Shown here piece after piece: positions 44,022 to 56,867 of a stretch of DNA of 64,000 bases. Position 1 is the first letter of the stretch, and each line of letters opens with the position of its first letter. A model generated the notes under the pieces. That model worked only from the letters and a program-made list of their open reading frames with translations, ran no database searches and was not told the DNA's origin. The position numbers and the translations under genes are program-made. Source of the stretch: Babylonia areolata (taxonomy: Eukaryota > Mollusca > Gastropoda > Neogastropoda > Buccinidae); NCBI RefSeq assembly GCF_041734735.1, contig NC_134891.1, forward strand, positions 13,384,069-13,448,068, given 5' to 3'.

Positions 44022-45800
44022 CCAGGATTGGACGGCATTACAAACGAAATGGTCAAAACAAGTCTTCCAATAACTATCCATATCATTCAAAAAATGTTTA
44101 ACATTATTTTCACTCAAGGTATATATCCAGAATGTTGGGAAAATGGTTTAAACATTCCATTGTATAAAAATGGGAACCCGGGAGATCCAAATAATTATAG
44201 GGGAATAACCTTAACCAATACCCTGGGAAAAGTATTCTGCACGATATTAAATAACTGAATAACTGAGTACCTAGAACAAGGTGAACGCCTAACAAAGGAA
44301 CAAATTGGATTTCGGAAACGCTACAGAACAACTGATGAAATCTTCACTCTAAAAAAGATCATTAATGAATTAATAAAAGTTATTAAAAAAAAATTAAATA
44401 AATAAAAATAAATAAAAGGTAGATTATACGGTTGTTTTGTGTATTTTGAAAAAGCCTTTGATAACGTTTGGCACGATGCCCTGTTCCTAAAGTTGAAAAG
44501 AATGGGCATAACTGGAAAATGCTTTGGTATAATTAAAGACATGTATGATAATTCCAAAATTCAAGTAAATTCATACGAAGGTCTCAGCACAGAAATAACT
44601 GTACAGAAGAGTGTACAACAGGGCAATACACTAAGCCCGACTTTATTTAATATTTTCATGGATGATATTGTAAAATCTATGGAAAGTAACGATTCTCCAA
44701 AATTCGATGCTGTTTCACCCAGCAATGTACCATGTTTACTTTATGCTGATGATCTGGTTATTCTGTCTTTAATAAGAAAAGGACTGCAACAAAAATTACA
44801 TAATTTGAACACATAATTATTGCCATAATTGGGGATTAAAAATTAACAGAGAAAAAACGAAAGTGGTAATCTTTATAAGATCTGACCCAAAAGTACCAAT
44901 ATATTTTTACTGTGGGGAAGATATAATACAAACAGCAGAAGAATATAAATATTTAGGAGTTATATTCCACTAAAGTGGAAGTCTGATAAGAGCACAGGAA
45001 CACCTAACTAAACAAGCAAACAAAGCATTGCATACTTTACGAAGAACATTCAAAAATATCAACATCAATCCAGGTACCATATCTAAGCTATATGATACTT
45101 TCATAACGCCAATATCGATTTATGGGGCGGAGGTATGGTTACCTTAACAAGTCAAACCGGTTGATTCTTTCGATTTAGCACATCTTTTTGACGACTGCTT
45201 ATCGAATAAGTTTCCACATGAAAAATTACACATTAAAATCTGTAAGCAAATACCTGGAGTACACAAAAAAGCTATGGTGCTACCTGTGTTAGGTGAACTG
45301 GGCAGATTCCCAATAAGTTTAAAGATAATATGCCAAATTATTACATATTGGATTCACATAATTCAAGTACCAGAAACTTCCCTCATCAACAAAATATATA
45401 AGTCCATGTACCAACAAGAAAATACAACACATGACCTAAAGATTGAGAAAGGTAGATATTTAAATATTCCACGAGAAGACAGATTGTGCAACAAGTGTAA
45501 CATCCTGGAAGACGAAATTCATCTTCTTGATCATTGTATTAAATATAAAACCTTAAGGCAACAATTTTTAAAAGATATTCAAAATTCCAATAACACAGGA
45601 AATATTCCCAGTCAGGTGATGCTAACAGATGATGAATATATACAAACAAGATTAGGAAAATTTGTTCATGAATGCTGCTGCAATTTACTGCATTAACTGA
45701 TTGATTAATTGTGTGTTTTTCATTCATTCATTCATTTACCATTACACTTGTGTCTTATAAACCTTACGGTTTCATGACAATAAAATCTATTCTATTCTAT
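43215..45800 (+). mobile_element. APE-type LINE, 5'-truncated, decayed ORF2
   Basis: Contains the region after the endonuclease, the reverse transcriptase and the C-terminus. Motifs in order are KKWFDCECYEHRKDLRS, SPGLDGITNEMVKT, PNNYRGITLTNTLGKVFC, VYFEKAFDNVWHDALFLKL, QQGNTLSPTLFNIFMDDI, LLYADDLVILS and KYLGVIFH. They continue with TPISIYGAEVWLP, LPVLGELGRFPISL and CNKCNILEDEIHLLDHC, and the reading ends at 45,696. The 3' end is CAATAAAATCTATTCTATTC. There are many stops and shifts, and a run of 38 A at 43,981-44,018 lies in coding sequence. It is related to the minus-strand LINE at 32,018-33,190. Confidence 0.85.
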
Positions 45801-45801
45801 T

Positions 45802-45805
<4 letters not shown>

Positions 45806-45845
<40 letters not shown>
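45806..45845. repeat. CA and TA microsatellites
   Basis: (CA)n followed directly by (TA)n after the LINE tail. Confidence 0.9.
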
Positions 45846-45849
<4 letters not shown>

Positions 45850-45889
45850 TACATATACATATATAAACACACTGTGCAGGCAAACAGGA

Positions 45890-46348
45890 AAAGGCACTGT
45901 GAAGTATTCATTTTATTTGCATAGAAATATTTCTAATTATTGTACAAACACGCTTACAAAAGATAGGCGCTTTGGTCTTTAGAACCTGACACAGGACCTT
46001 GTCTTTCTTTACCTGTGTTACTATATGGACCTTTTCTTTACCGACACCAAACAACAGCAACTCGATGAATGGTAATTTAGACGGGAGACACTGACGAAAA
46101 GTGGGACTGACCCAAGTGTCTGGTAACTCAGTTCCCAATGATGACAGGTTAGCAATACAGAGCAGTCCTCTCTGCACAGTTCTGTCAGGCTCGGGTCCCA
46201 AGCCCCCTTACCCCACCCACTGTTTCTCTTCTCTTTCGATAAGCGAAATAGATACAATCCGATCAATGAGCAATCAAAAACAATCCGATCAATGAGCAAA
46301 CAAAAGCAATCCGATCAAAGAGCAAATGAAGGAGCAGAAAGGTGTCCC
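45890..46348 (-). other. Cathepsin B-like gene 3' UTR
   Basis: Lies downstream of the TAA at 46,351-46,349 on the minus strand. It has a consensus AATAAA on that strand at 45,917-45,912. Three copies of a 22-bp CAATCCGATCAATGAGCAAA-like unit lie at 46,253-46,325. Confidence 0.55.
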
Positions 46349-46425
46349 TTAAAGTTTGGGTTCTCCCGCCACGATCTGTCCTTCGATTCCACACTCGTCT
46401 CTGCCACGCAAGATCTTGAAGAATC
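46349..46425 (-). CDS. CTSB: Cathepsin B-like, last coding exon
   Basis: The acceptor is TTTCACAG|GATTCT on the minus strand. It reads [20 protein letters not shown] then GEPKL and TAA. It matches the C-terminal strand of cathepsin B ([21 protein letters not shown] in human). Confidence 0.93.
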
Positions 46426-47735
46426 CTGTGAAATAAACCAGAGAAGAAAATGAATGGATCTAGAGAGGAGGTGAAGGGGATAGAAAGAGGGTGAGGGGAA
46501 ACTCATTAAATTTTGCATTTGTCGTTAAGGTCACACGCATGGCAGAGAGACAGACAAGCAGTCTGACAGACATTTTTCAAAGACGTTATTAGCTGCAAAC
46601 ATTGGATATCAACCTTCAATGTACTGGAATTGCAATTTAAGTCACACACACACACACATACACACACATAAACACACACACGCACACAGCGAGAGAAGAC
46701 ATAAACAGTCATGGGTGTCTACATACCGGCATCGCCCCAATCCGGGTTCCAGGAGTTGGCAACCAGCCAGTACTTCTCTCCGTTCTCTACTCCGTACCCC
46801 AGGATCTTCACCGCATGCCCACCCAGAGCAGATCCCGACGTGTGCTTGTAAACACCTGCAAGAACCGTATATATTTCATATATGTGTTATAGTGCGTCAG
46901 GCACCTGCTTATTGATGGACCCCACCCCATACCTTCTCTCCCTCTTGCCCCGCCCCCACTCGCCCCCGCCCCCGGTGTTAACCTTTCCTCTCGGGTAATA
47001 TTTACCGCACATGGCACCACCACCGGTGGTGTGTGTGTTCCATTCCATTCCATTCATTCTCCTGCCCGGGATGGGCGTAGAGGAGACATGAGGGACGATT
47101 CCGTAGTCAGACGACGCCATCCGGTTCTATCTTCTGCCTGTCGTATCAGCGTAGCGCTATCCATATTGGTCCATTCCTTGATGTTGTCCATCCAGCATTT
47201 GGCTTGCCTCCCTCTTCGCCTACCACCCTCTAGCGTTCCTGTAGAACTGTCTTTTGCAGTGAATTGTGGCGTGTCACATGCCCGAACCATGACAGCTTCC
47301 TCCTTTTGACCACTGCTAAGAGTGGTTCCAGTGGACCCGCTAGCATAGTTATTTGGCTCTTGACTATTGTGTGTGTTACAAGCTATTAAACGCGCTGCAC
47401 CTTTTGGACATTTAGTGTCAGAATGGAGAAAGGTTATAATGTGGAGTTGTTTAATTTGTCCAGACACCATATTGACGTTTCTGTTACATAATGGCAATAA
47501 TCCCTTAGTTTGGTATTGTTTTGACCTGGGGTTTGGCATTGCGTGTGGCATGATCTGGATCTACAGGCATGCTATTTGTGGGGAAGACGTTCGCCATTTG
47601 TGTGCGTGGTGGAGTGGTTGTGGGTGTGCGTGTGCGTGCGTGAATACGTGTTGCAGGAATGTGTATTCTAGAGAACGTCATGGGTGGGTGGGTGAGTGGT
47701 TTCCAATATTAAATTGCTCGAGTGTATTCGGGCAC

Positions 47736-47767
<32 letters not shown>

Positions 47768-47852
47768 TGCAGGAAAGTGTTTTCTAGAGAACGTCATGGG
47801 TGGGTGGATGGGTGGTTTCCAATATTCAATTGCGCGAGTGTATTCGGGTACG

Positions 47853-47920
<68 letters not shown>

Positions 47921-48021
47921 GCAGGAATGTGTTTTCTAGCCGGAGGCCGTCATGGGTGGGTGGATGGCCGGTTTCCAATATTCTATTGCGCGAGTGTATT
48001 CGGGCACGTGTTTCTCTCTCG

Positions 48022-48052
<31 letters not shown>

Positions 48053-49159
48053 TGTGTATGAATGCATGTTGCAGAAATGTATTGTCTTGAGGGTGTCATG
48101 GGTGGGTGGGTGGTTTCCTATATTCAGTTGCAAGAGTGTATTGTGGCACGTCTCTCTCTCTCTCTCTCTCTGGTTATGGAGGGGGCAGGAGCGGTGGTAC
48201 GAAATGAAAAGTGCTTTGAGTAGCATTTCCGGAAAAACGCGCGATATAAATGTCTATTATATAATTTTTCTGGTGGAGGAAAGTAAAAGAAGCCGGCCAT
48301 ATCAAGACGAGAAAACCAAGCTTTAGCAATGCCACGAACGGGCGTCTGTGGCCAGGCAACTTTAATGCAGCAGTGAAACTTGTTCACTCACAGTCTGTGA
48401 AACCCAGAACTTTCATGTATCAGTTTTGCTGGTGAAGGTGGTGAGAGACCACCTTGACATACAAGTAAGTTGAAACTTTTGATTTTGAAAACTTTCTGCT
48501 ATTAGATTTTAGATCAGATGTCTTCTTTAATCTTCTGGTTTCCTTCATATAAGACTGAGAGGCAAAATTCCGTGAGCAAAACACTATTGTCCAGTTGTAA
48601 AAAAAATTGCTCCTTGCTCTCTATGAAGCGTCTCCCTTCAGCTGACGCTCATTCCAAGAGCTCTCCACGAAGCGAGACAACTGTTACTTGCGGATTCCGC
48701 ACACCAATCTCATTTGGGGAAGAACTATACATTCAGAGCACTCATTAGATAACTTAATATACCTACTCACTGGACAAGTCTGCCTTTTTGGATATCACGT
48801 TTTTCTTTTCCAGATCAGCAGACATAATATACCAGCTAGATCTAAATCCACATCTTCATCCTTACCGTTTGGTCTTTTTTTTCCAATACTGTGAGATGCT
48901 CCGGGCATTTCGGCATTGTGTTTGGATGATGACAAGTGAGTACATACATTAACTAAACATTCCAGCATACAATAGCTGCTTTGAGAATAGTTTGGGTGTT
49001 GCTTTTGTATGACTTTTCTAGACTGACTTCTCCCTGGTGCATATACGAAATTAAGTATCTTCATTTGTAATGCCGTGTGTAGCAAGGCTGCCAGACAAAT
49101 CCTGCACCAAGTTTATTACACATGAAAACATAGCTCACGTGACTATGCATCTCTGTCTA

Positions 49160-49191
<32 letters not shown>

Positions 49192-52100
49192 AGGTGACTA
49201 TGCATCTCTGTCTGTCTGTCTGTCTCTCTCACTCTCACTCTCCCACGTGACGGGGCGTGAACTGAGCGCTGATGCGTGCAAGTCGCACTTCAGTTTGTCT
49301 CGCAACTTTTACAAATTACAAAGTAATTCGTCTGATCTGTGCGTAAAGAAATTTGCAAGGTCATCAGTAAAGTACTATGCCTTCGGCACCTCTAGTATTC
49401 CGGTCGTCGTGTGGCTGCTTTGCTGCCACATTTCAAGTCTTCATGGCGAAGAGGGCCGCAAAAATGCTGGCCTTGAGAATCGCCATGCTGTCACACCGGT
49501 GCAGAGCGGACGGTGTTGTCCTTGGTTTGCTCCTCACTCTGATGTTTTGGGGCGGAATTTTTTTTTTTTTTTTTTTTTTTTTTTTCAATGCGGTGACGTA
49601 GAGCAGAACCCCGGGCCCAGGTCGGACAACCTGAAGCAGACCAGACTGGCCAGCAGCAGTGGACGACGGACCAGCACGGACCCAGGCAGCGGACAGGACG
49701 GCGCCGACAGCGTCCTCCTACCTCTTAACAACCCAGCCTGATGGACGTCATGACGATGCTGCACTCCATGAAATCGGACATGAACTGTAAGTTTGTTGAC
49801 ATGGAACAGGGAATCAGGGAGATCGGTGAACAAAATGCTACTCTTCAGCAGGGTGTGAAAGATCTTGTGGTGGAGGTGGGGGTACTTAGACAAGAAAATC
49901 AGAACTTGTTAAAGAAAAACTCTGAATTGATTACAAGAGTCCATGAACTAGAGAAGAAGACAGACGATTTAGAGGGGAGGTCAAAAAGGAACAATTTGAT
50001 TTTCTATGGCATTTCCAGGGATCAAAATGAGACAAACGAGCAATGTGAGAGTAAAGTACATGACCTTATCACCGACCAGTTAGAAATAGGAAAGGACATT
50101 GAGTTTGATCGCGTTCACCGCTTGAGTGCTAAACCTGATTCCCCAATCATTGCACGTTGTTTCTACAAGGACAAGGTTCTCGTCTTGAAGGCGAAAAAGA
50201 AACTCAAGGGCAGCAATGTGTTCATTGGAGAAGATTTCTCCAACCGTGGTAGAGAGATCAGACGTAGGCTGTCACCTTTTCTGAAGAATGCCAGAGAGAA
50301 CGGGAAGAAAGCCGTCATGATCTTTGACCATCTTGTCATTGACGGGAAAAAGTTCTTTCTGGAGGATTTTGAATCCAGTTCGGTTATGAGCTAGGAAATC
50401 GGCCGCCTCATTTCGAGACAGATTTTTCGCTGTGGCAATGATGGTGAAGGTGGTTGGATTGAATCGGCACCGGGTCGTATTTCATCCGCAACCGAGCACA
50501 CGTTGTCAAATCAGTCTTGCGTGACAGAGCGGTCAACGTGCAACATGCACGGGGTGAACGGATGTTGTGTCAGGAATGAAACAGCATTTTTCTTTTTTGA
50601 CATGGAATGTCAATGGCTTACTGTCCAAACTTGCTGACCAAGATTTCATTTCATATCTTCTTGATTTTGATTTTGTTTGTTTAACTGAAACATTTATGGA
50701 AAGCTGTGAAATTAATGTCTTTAATGGATTTAAAATTTTCTACAGATCAGCGGTGAAACTCTCCGAAAAAGGGAGAAGAACAGGAGGAATAGTGTGCCTG
50801 GTTAGAAATGAATTTATTCCCTTTGTTAAGAGTGTTGATGTTAACAAGTATGTTAATGTTTGTGCATTCACTATTGATAGAGCGTTGTTCGGGCTGGATA
50901 AAGATGTGTGATATATGTGTTCTTATGTTCCTCCAGAAGGTTCGCCTTTTTACACTTATTTTGATGTTGATAATGGTATCAGTTTGCTCGAGGAATGTTT
51001 GATTGATTGTACGATGACAAAAGATGTGTATATAATACTGTGTGGTGACCTGAACAGCAGAACTTCAAATATTTCTCAGAATTACTCTGGAAACAATATT
51101 ATTGAAACGCAATGTAAAAGTCATTCTTACACTTCTGAACGATGCTCTCAAGACAGTTATTTGAACAACTATGGCAAATCTTTGATGAACTTTTGCATTA
51201 CATTAGATATGTGTATTCTGAATGGTTTATGTAAAGGTGACCTTCAAGGTCGCTATACATATATGTCTGATTCAGGTTGTAGTGTGACTGATTATTTTAT
51301 ATTTTCTAATGATTTACTATCACTTGTTTTTGAATCGTGTGAACTGTATGTGGATGAAAGAATTGATTCTGATCACATGCCTGTTATAACTCATGTAATA
51401 TTTCCAAATGTGAACAAAATAATTGTTAATGGTCTAGAAAGTGAAGGTTGGTTGATAGAAAAGATACTATGGAACGATGATAGCGCAGACATATTTCATG
51501 AAACGTTAAATAGTGAAGATATTCATAAAAAGTTAGAGCTATAAATGTTATCGATACAGATATTGACAGTGCCTTGAGCTTGTTTAATGAATGTATCAAA
51601 GAGAGTGCTGAGTGTATGAAAAAGAATTTATGTGTTAAAAAATGCACACCGCAAGATGATTGGTTCGACCAGGAATGTGTGATTAGCAAAAGAAATGTCA
51701 GGAGGTTACTGAGAAGAAGTCGTAGATCATTAAAGAAAGAACACCAACAAGAATATGTAGTCGCCCGGCGTGAATATAAAAATTTACAGAAGAGAAAAAG
51801 AAAACAGTTTAATGATACTTTGCTTGATAAACTTGTTTCATCTGTAAAGAATCAGAAAGAATTTTGGAGTACTGTACACAAGGTTTCTTTTAAAAGGAAA
51901 CAACCAATAAGTAATATCACAATTGACAAGTGGTTCCAGCATTTTAGATCCTTGTTAGAAATAGATATTAGTAATGAAATGAGCTATGAAGATTTGACTG
52001 ATGACGACAGTACTGAATACATGAATCAAAAGAGGAAGTTTTATTAGCTATGAAAAAATTGAAACCTTGTAAAGCAGCAGGCCCAGATGGTATTGTTGGG

Positions 52101-54071
52101 GAACTACTAAAGAACTCAAATCATCAGATTGTACATTTTTCCGTTAAATTATTTAATACTCTTCTAGACAATGGTGGGTTTCCGGAAAACTGGACAGAAT
52201 CGATTATTTTGCCGTTGTTTAAGAAAGGTGATGCTAACAATCCAAACAATTGCAGAGGTATTTCTCTTAGTGATGTAAGTAGTAAAATCTTTAGCTCTAT
52301 CATTAACAGTAGATTGCAAGAGTGGATAGAAGAAAATAATATTACTGGTGAGTTCCAAGCAGGTTTTAAGAAAGGATATTCAACTGTGGATCATATGTTT
52401 ACCCTATTAGCACTTGTCCAAAAACAGTTTTCCTATAACCACAAACTGTATGTTGCTTTTATTGATTTCGAAAAAGCTTTTGATTCTATTAACAGAAACA
52501 TACTCTGGCCTATTTTGTTTAAGAATGGAATAAAAGGTAAGTTATTCAGATGCATAAAAAGTATGTACGAAAATATTAAATGTAGGGTAAGATATGGTGG
52601 TAAACTTACAGATTATATTAAATGTACAGTTAAACAAGGAGACGCATGTAGCCCTGTGTTATTTTCTATTTTTATAAGTGAATTAGCATTGCAAGTAATC
52701 AATAATGGAAGGCATGGTGCTACTTTTTCATTTGATGCTTTTGAATTATTTATCCTTCTATTGGCTGATGATGTTGTTTTGTTATCAGAGACAGTTGTTG
52801 GATTACAGCGTCAGTTAAACAGTCTATGTAGTGCTGCTTCTTCACTTCAATTGAAGGTAAACATGAATAAAAGCAATATAATTGTATTTAGAAAAGGGGG
52901 GTATTTAAATGGGCGAGAGAGATGGGTCTATAATGGTGTAACAATGCCTGTAATTAATATTTATAAGTACTTAGGGATATTTTTCTCTACACTTTTGAGT
53001 TTCTCTGCAGCTTGCAAAGATCTTGCCAGTAGGGCAAAAAAATGCATTGTTGTGTATTATGCGGAAGCTTCATATTCTTAACAACAATTCTTTTGAGCTA
53101 TTTTTCAAACTATTTGATTCACAGGTTCAGGCAATTCTACAATATGGTTCCGAATTATGGGGGTTAGAGAAAGCTTCAGTTCACTGCGAGTCTGTTCATT
53201 TATTTGCAATTAAAAAGTATTTATGTGTAGATATGCGAACACCAAATGATCTAGTTTATGGTGAGTCAGACAGATATCCTATATATGTAAATTCTGCAGT
53301 CAGCTGTATTCGTTACTGGCTTAAGTTAATTCAGATGGATGCTTTTAGATTACCTTATAAAGCGTATAGAATGTTGTATGACTTGGATATGAATGGAAAG
53401 AAAAACTGGGTTTCAAATGTCCGCATTTGTTTGTATGAGAATGGTTTTGGTGATGTCTGGGAAAATCAAGGTGTTGGCAATATGAATGTTTTTATAAGTT
53501 TATTTCGTCAACGTTTGATTGATTGCAGGTGGCAGAACTGGAACCATCACATTAATACAAGTGAACGATTTAGTTTGTATAGAACATTCTGTTGTAATCA
53601 TGATCTTAAATATTATTTGAAAATGAACATAGATAGACAGTTGAAATATGTAACAAGATTTCGGTTTGTTATTTCTGACTTGAAAGTGCACCGTTCCAGA
53701 TATAAATTTCGCAATGACTGTGATTTGTTATGTCCATTGTGCAGAACGGCAAAAGAAGATGATGTACACTTTGTTCTCTGTTGTCCAAAACTTAATGAGA
53801 TTAAATTTATCCATCCTAAATATTACAGACATCCTAATTTGTTCAGATTGAGTTTATTGATGTCATGCACAAAACCTGATACTATACGTAATCTTTCCTT
53901 GTTTTTGTACAAGGCGTACAGGTTCAGAGAAACACTCATTTCATAGTCGTATTTCCTTTGTTTATTTCTCAGCAAATTATGTTATTGTCTTTTGTTGCTG
54001 TTCAAATATCCCTTCATGAGGGGCTATGGCCTATATGAATAAACCATTCGTTCGTGACTATGCATCTCTGC

Positions 54072-54104
<33 letters not shown>

Positions 54105-54152
54105 ACGTGACTATGCATTTCTGTCTGTCTGCCTGTCTCTCTCACGTGACTG

Positions 54153-54190
<38 letters not shown>

Positions 54191-54370
54191 CCCCGTCTGT
54201 GTGTGTGTGTGTTTGTGTGTGTGTGTGCGTGTGTGTGTGTGTGTGTGACTGACCTGACTTGTACTGCGGGAAGTCGCTATAAACAGTGAAAGCAGCCTCC
54301 ACAGGTCCCTTGGTGTACAGCTCCTGCATGATGTTCTGCTCCCCTCTCACCATGTAGGACCGCTGGCCTG

Positions 54371-54402
<32 letters not shown>

Positions 54403-54845
54403 GCACGCACGCAAACACACACGCACGCACGCACACACACACACACACACACACACGTCAGACATAGTCCACAGTCGCGGGTGGACCAGGGATATGAAGG
54501 GGGACAAATAACTGAACCATGATAGCAACAACGTGGTCAGCCACTGACAAGTACACGTGCACGTGAGGCCCCAACTAGCAGACTGCATATGTTGCAGATG
54601 CTTTAGAAAGAAAGGAGAAAGAAAGAGGAGAATAAAGAAAATACAGAAAGAAATACAGTGAAAAAGAAATTGTATAAATAAATGAAACCATACAATACAC
54701 CCATCCTCCATGAATTATACAGTTATGTCTCAGCTTCATCTTTTCTTGTGGCTAAGATCTGCACATCGTCTCTATGTCTTGCTGGCCCCATTGCCGTCCT
54801 ACTAACATTTTATATCTTGATTTCCACTTTTCAGATAAAAGAAAT

Positions 54846-54879
<34 letters not shown>

Positions 54880-55281
54880 GAAACACTTCTCCCCTCACAG
54901 CCAAAGACCACACACCCAACCCCAACAGCCACGCACTCAGTGTGACCAGCTGGTGTCACTGTACCATAGTGTTTGTCCTCCTTGAAGGTGACATTGTAGC
55001 CCGCCTCACACTTCTTCTCACAGCGGGGGGTCTTGGCATCCCCCTTGCAGGGACTCAGCTTGCCCACCACGTGGTGGTCACAGGCAGGGATCAGGTATGG
55101 CTGGCACCCCTGCACCCGCACACAACAAACACACACGTAGACATTCTTGTCGTGACTTTCTTACCGGCACACGCGGACACACAGCAGCATGAAAAAGAAT
55201 ATACACAGAGGCATCACGGATGTGGGAACACAGACACCTGCTCGCACGAACACGAACTTAACTTACACACAGCCGTGCAAA

Positions 55282-55324
<43 letters not shown>

Positions 55325-55971
55325 GCACGCACGCACGCGCGCACACACACACCCACACCCACACACACACACTGTTTCTGTTTTACTTCCGCTTTCAATA
55401 ATCATGTTTGCTAGTTTCTGTCCCATCCTTTTTTTCCGGTAAGACAAAAAATAATCTCACCGTACACAGTTAAACAACACAATGTTTGATAAGAAATGTG
55501 GCCCGTTTTAAAAGGACGCAGTAAATGTTCTTAATGATAAATTCAGCGTGACACGTTTGAAATGAAAATACTCTTTAATTCAAGTTAGATGGGATCGGAA
55601 AGATTTGCATGAAAGCATATAACTATTAAACCCTTAAGTGATGGCAAATGGGAATCTATAGATTCCACATAATGCACTATACTGGAGTGGATCCATTCGT
55701 TTGACCTCACTCGACTAATGGTTCATCGCCATGTCTCGACAATGGATGTGTGTGTATGTGTGTTCTTTTTCTTTTTCTCTCTTTTTTTTTTCTTCTTACT
55801 TTAACGTTTGTGCAATCTGAATGATATCAGACGCACGCGCGCGCGCGTGTGTGTGTGAGAGAAAGAAGATAAAAGTTGTATATACTGAAAAGAAAAAGTT
55901 AATTAGAACAGCACAATCAACATCCCACATACATCAAAATATAGAGACGCGCGAGCGTGTGTGATGCATGA

Positions 55972-56021
<50 letters not shown>

Positions 56022-56813
56022 ACGCGCGTGCCAGTGTGAGTGCATACTTAAGAAAAGAAATGAAGGAAACTACTCAGTCCTCCTTCCTGCACGACAGACC
56101 TGTTTGCTGTTGTACTGTCCGCCCGTCACCACGCCATCCTTGTCAAAGTAGGACCAGGCCGCGGCAGGGAATCCCCCGTCACACCTGACACAGCACGTGC
56201 ACACCGCACCATCACCATCACCACTGATAGCTTCCATGCTTTTACTGCTCATAGATCTTAATAAGGGAAGAGAAAAGCTACAGCGGCTATACAAATAGCA
56301 GCAGCAGAAATTGTGGTGAAATGCAGTGTAAATGGACTGTGCTGTTTATGGTCAAACTAGTATACCTAACTAAGGTCACTGGGGCCTGTACAGATACTGG
56401 TTTTCCACGTGAATGACGTTGCTGCTTTGATCGATACATTGTCAGACATACTGGATGTGAAGAATGAACGTGTTGGTGTGCGCTCCCCACTTTGTGAAAT
56501 CAGCAATATCTACTCTTTACAACACACCCTTGAAATGTATCTTGGTGACAAAGAAGAGCGCATTGTACATGTTATAATCAAAACTGACAGAGTCGCAAAT
56601 GAAACAATTTCAGCGGTAAAATTATGTCCAGAGCTGAACAACAGACACAGCTTCGAATACCAGACGACATTCGTATGCGCGTCTGGACCAGCGGCCTTTT
56701 AACCCACAGTTTTTCGACTATATACTGGATACTCATCGACAAACTACCGACATCATTTTTAACACAAGATTAACCTATCAGTTTTTGTTTTTCCGTGGAA
56801 AATCACAATTTTA

Positions 56814-56867
<54 letters not shown>

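Larger units (their letters stand above)
49251..54052 (+). mobile_element. Near full-length LINE with 2A-like motif, L1-type ORF1 and ORF2
   Basis: A 4.8-kb element inserted in a minisatellite; CGTGAC is present on both sides as a likely target duplication. The order is 5' region with a hydrophobic leader and a 2A-like motif (49,377-49,738), ORF1 (49,741-50,394), ORF2 (50,567-53,946) and a 3' UTR with a CCCT/AGGG hairpin and GAATAAACC. It has complete length but is disrupted: one in-frame TGA (50,909-50,911) and frameshifts near 51,540, 52,040 and 53,050 in ORF2. It is antisense to the cathepsin B-like gene, in its 7.4-kb intron. Confidence 0.88.

Noticed and set aside
47651-48176. CRISPR-like array of spaced repeats
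   Set aside because: This is an animal genome. Units are about 115-150 bp with microsatellite spacers, so it is an ordinary minisatellite.
47367-48326. 190-codon and similar readings with Cys/Val runs
   Set aside because: They follow the GT/CT tracts of the composite minisatellite.
48518-48894. Plus-strand readings of 68-76 codons
   Set aside because: No motif, no support from context, and length expected by chance.
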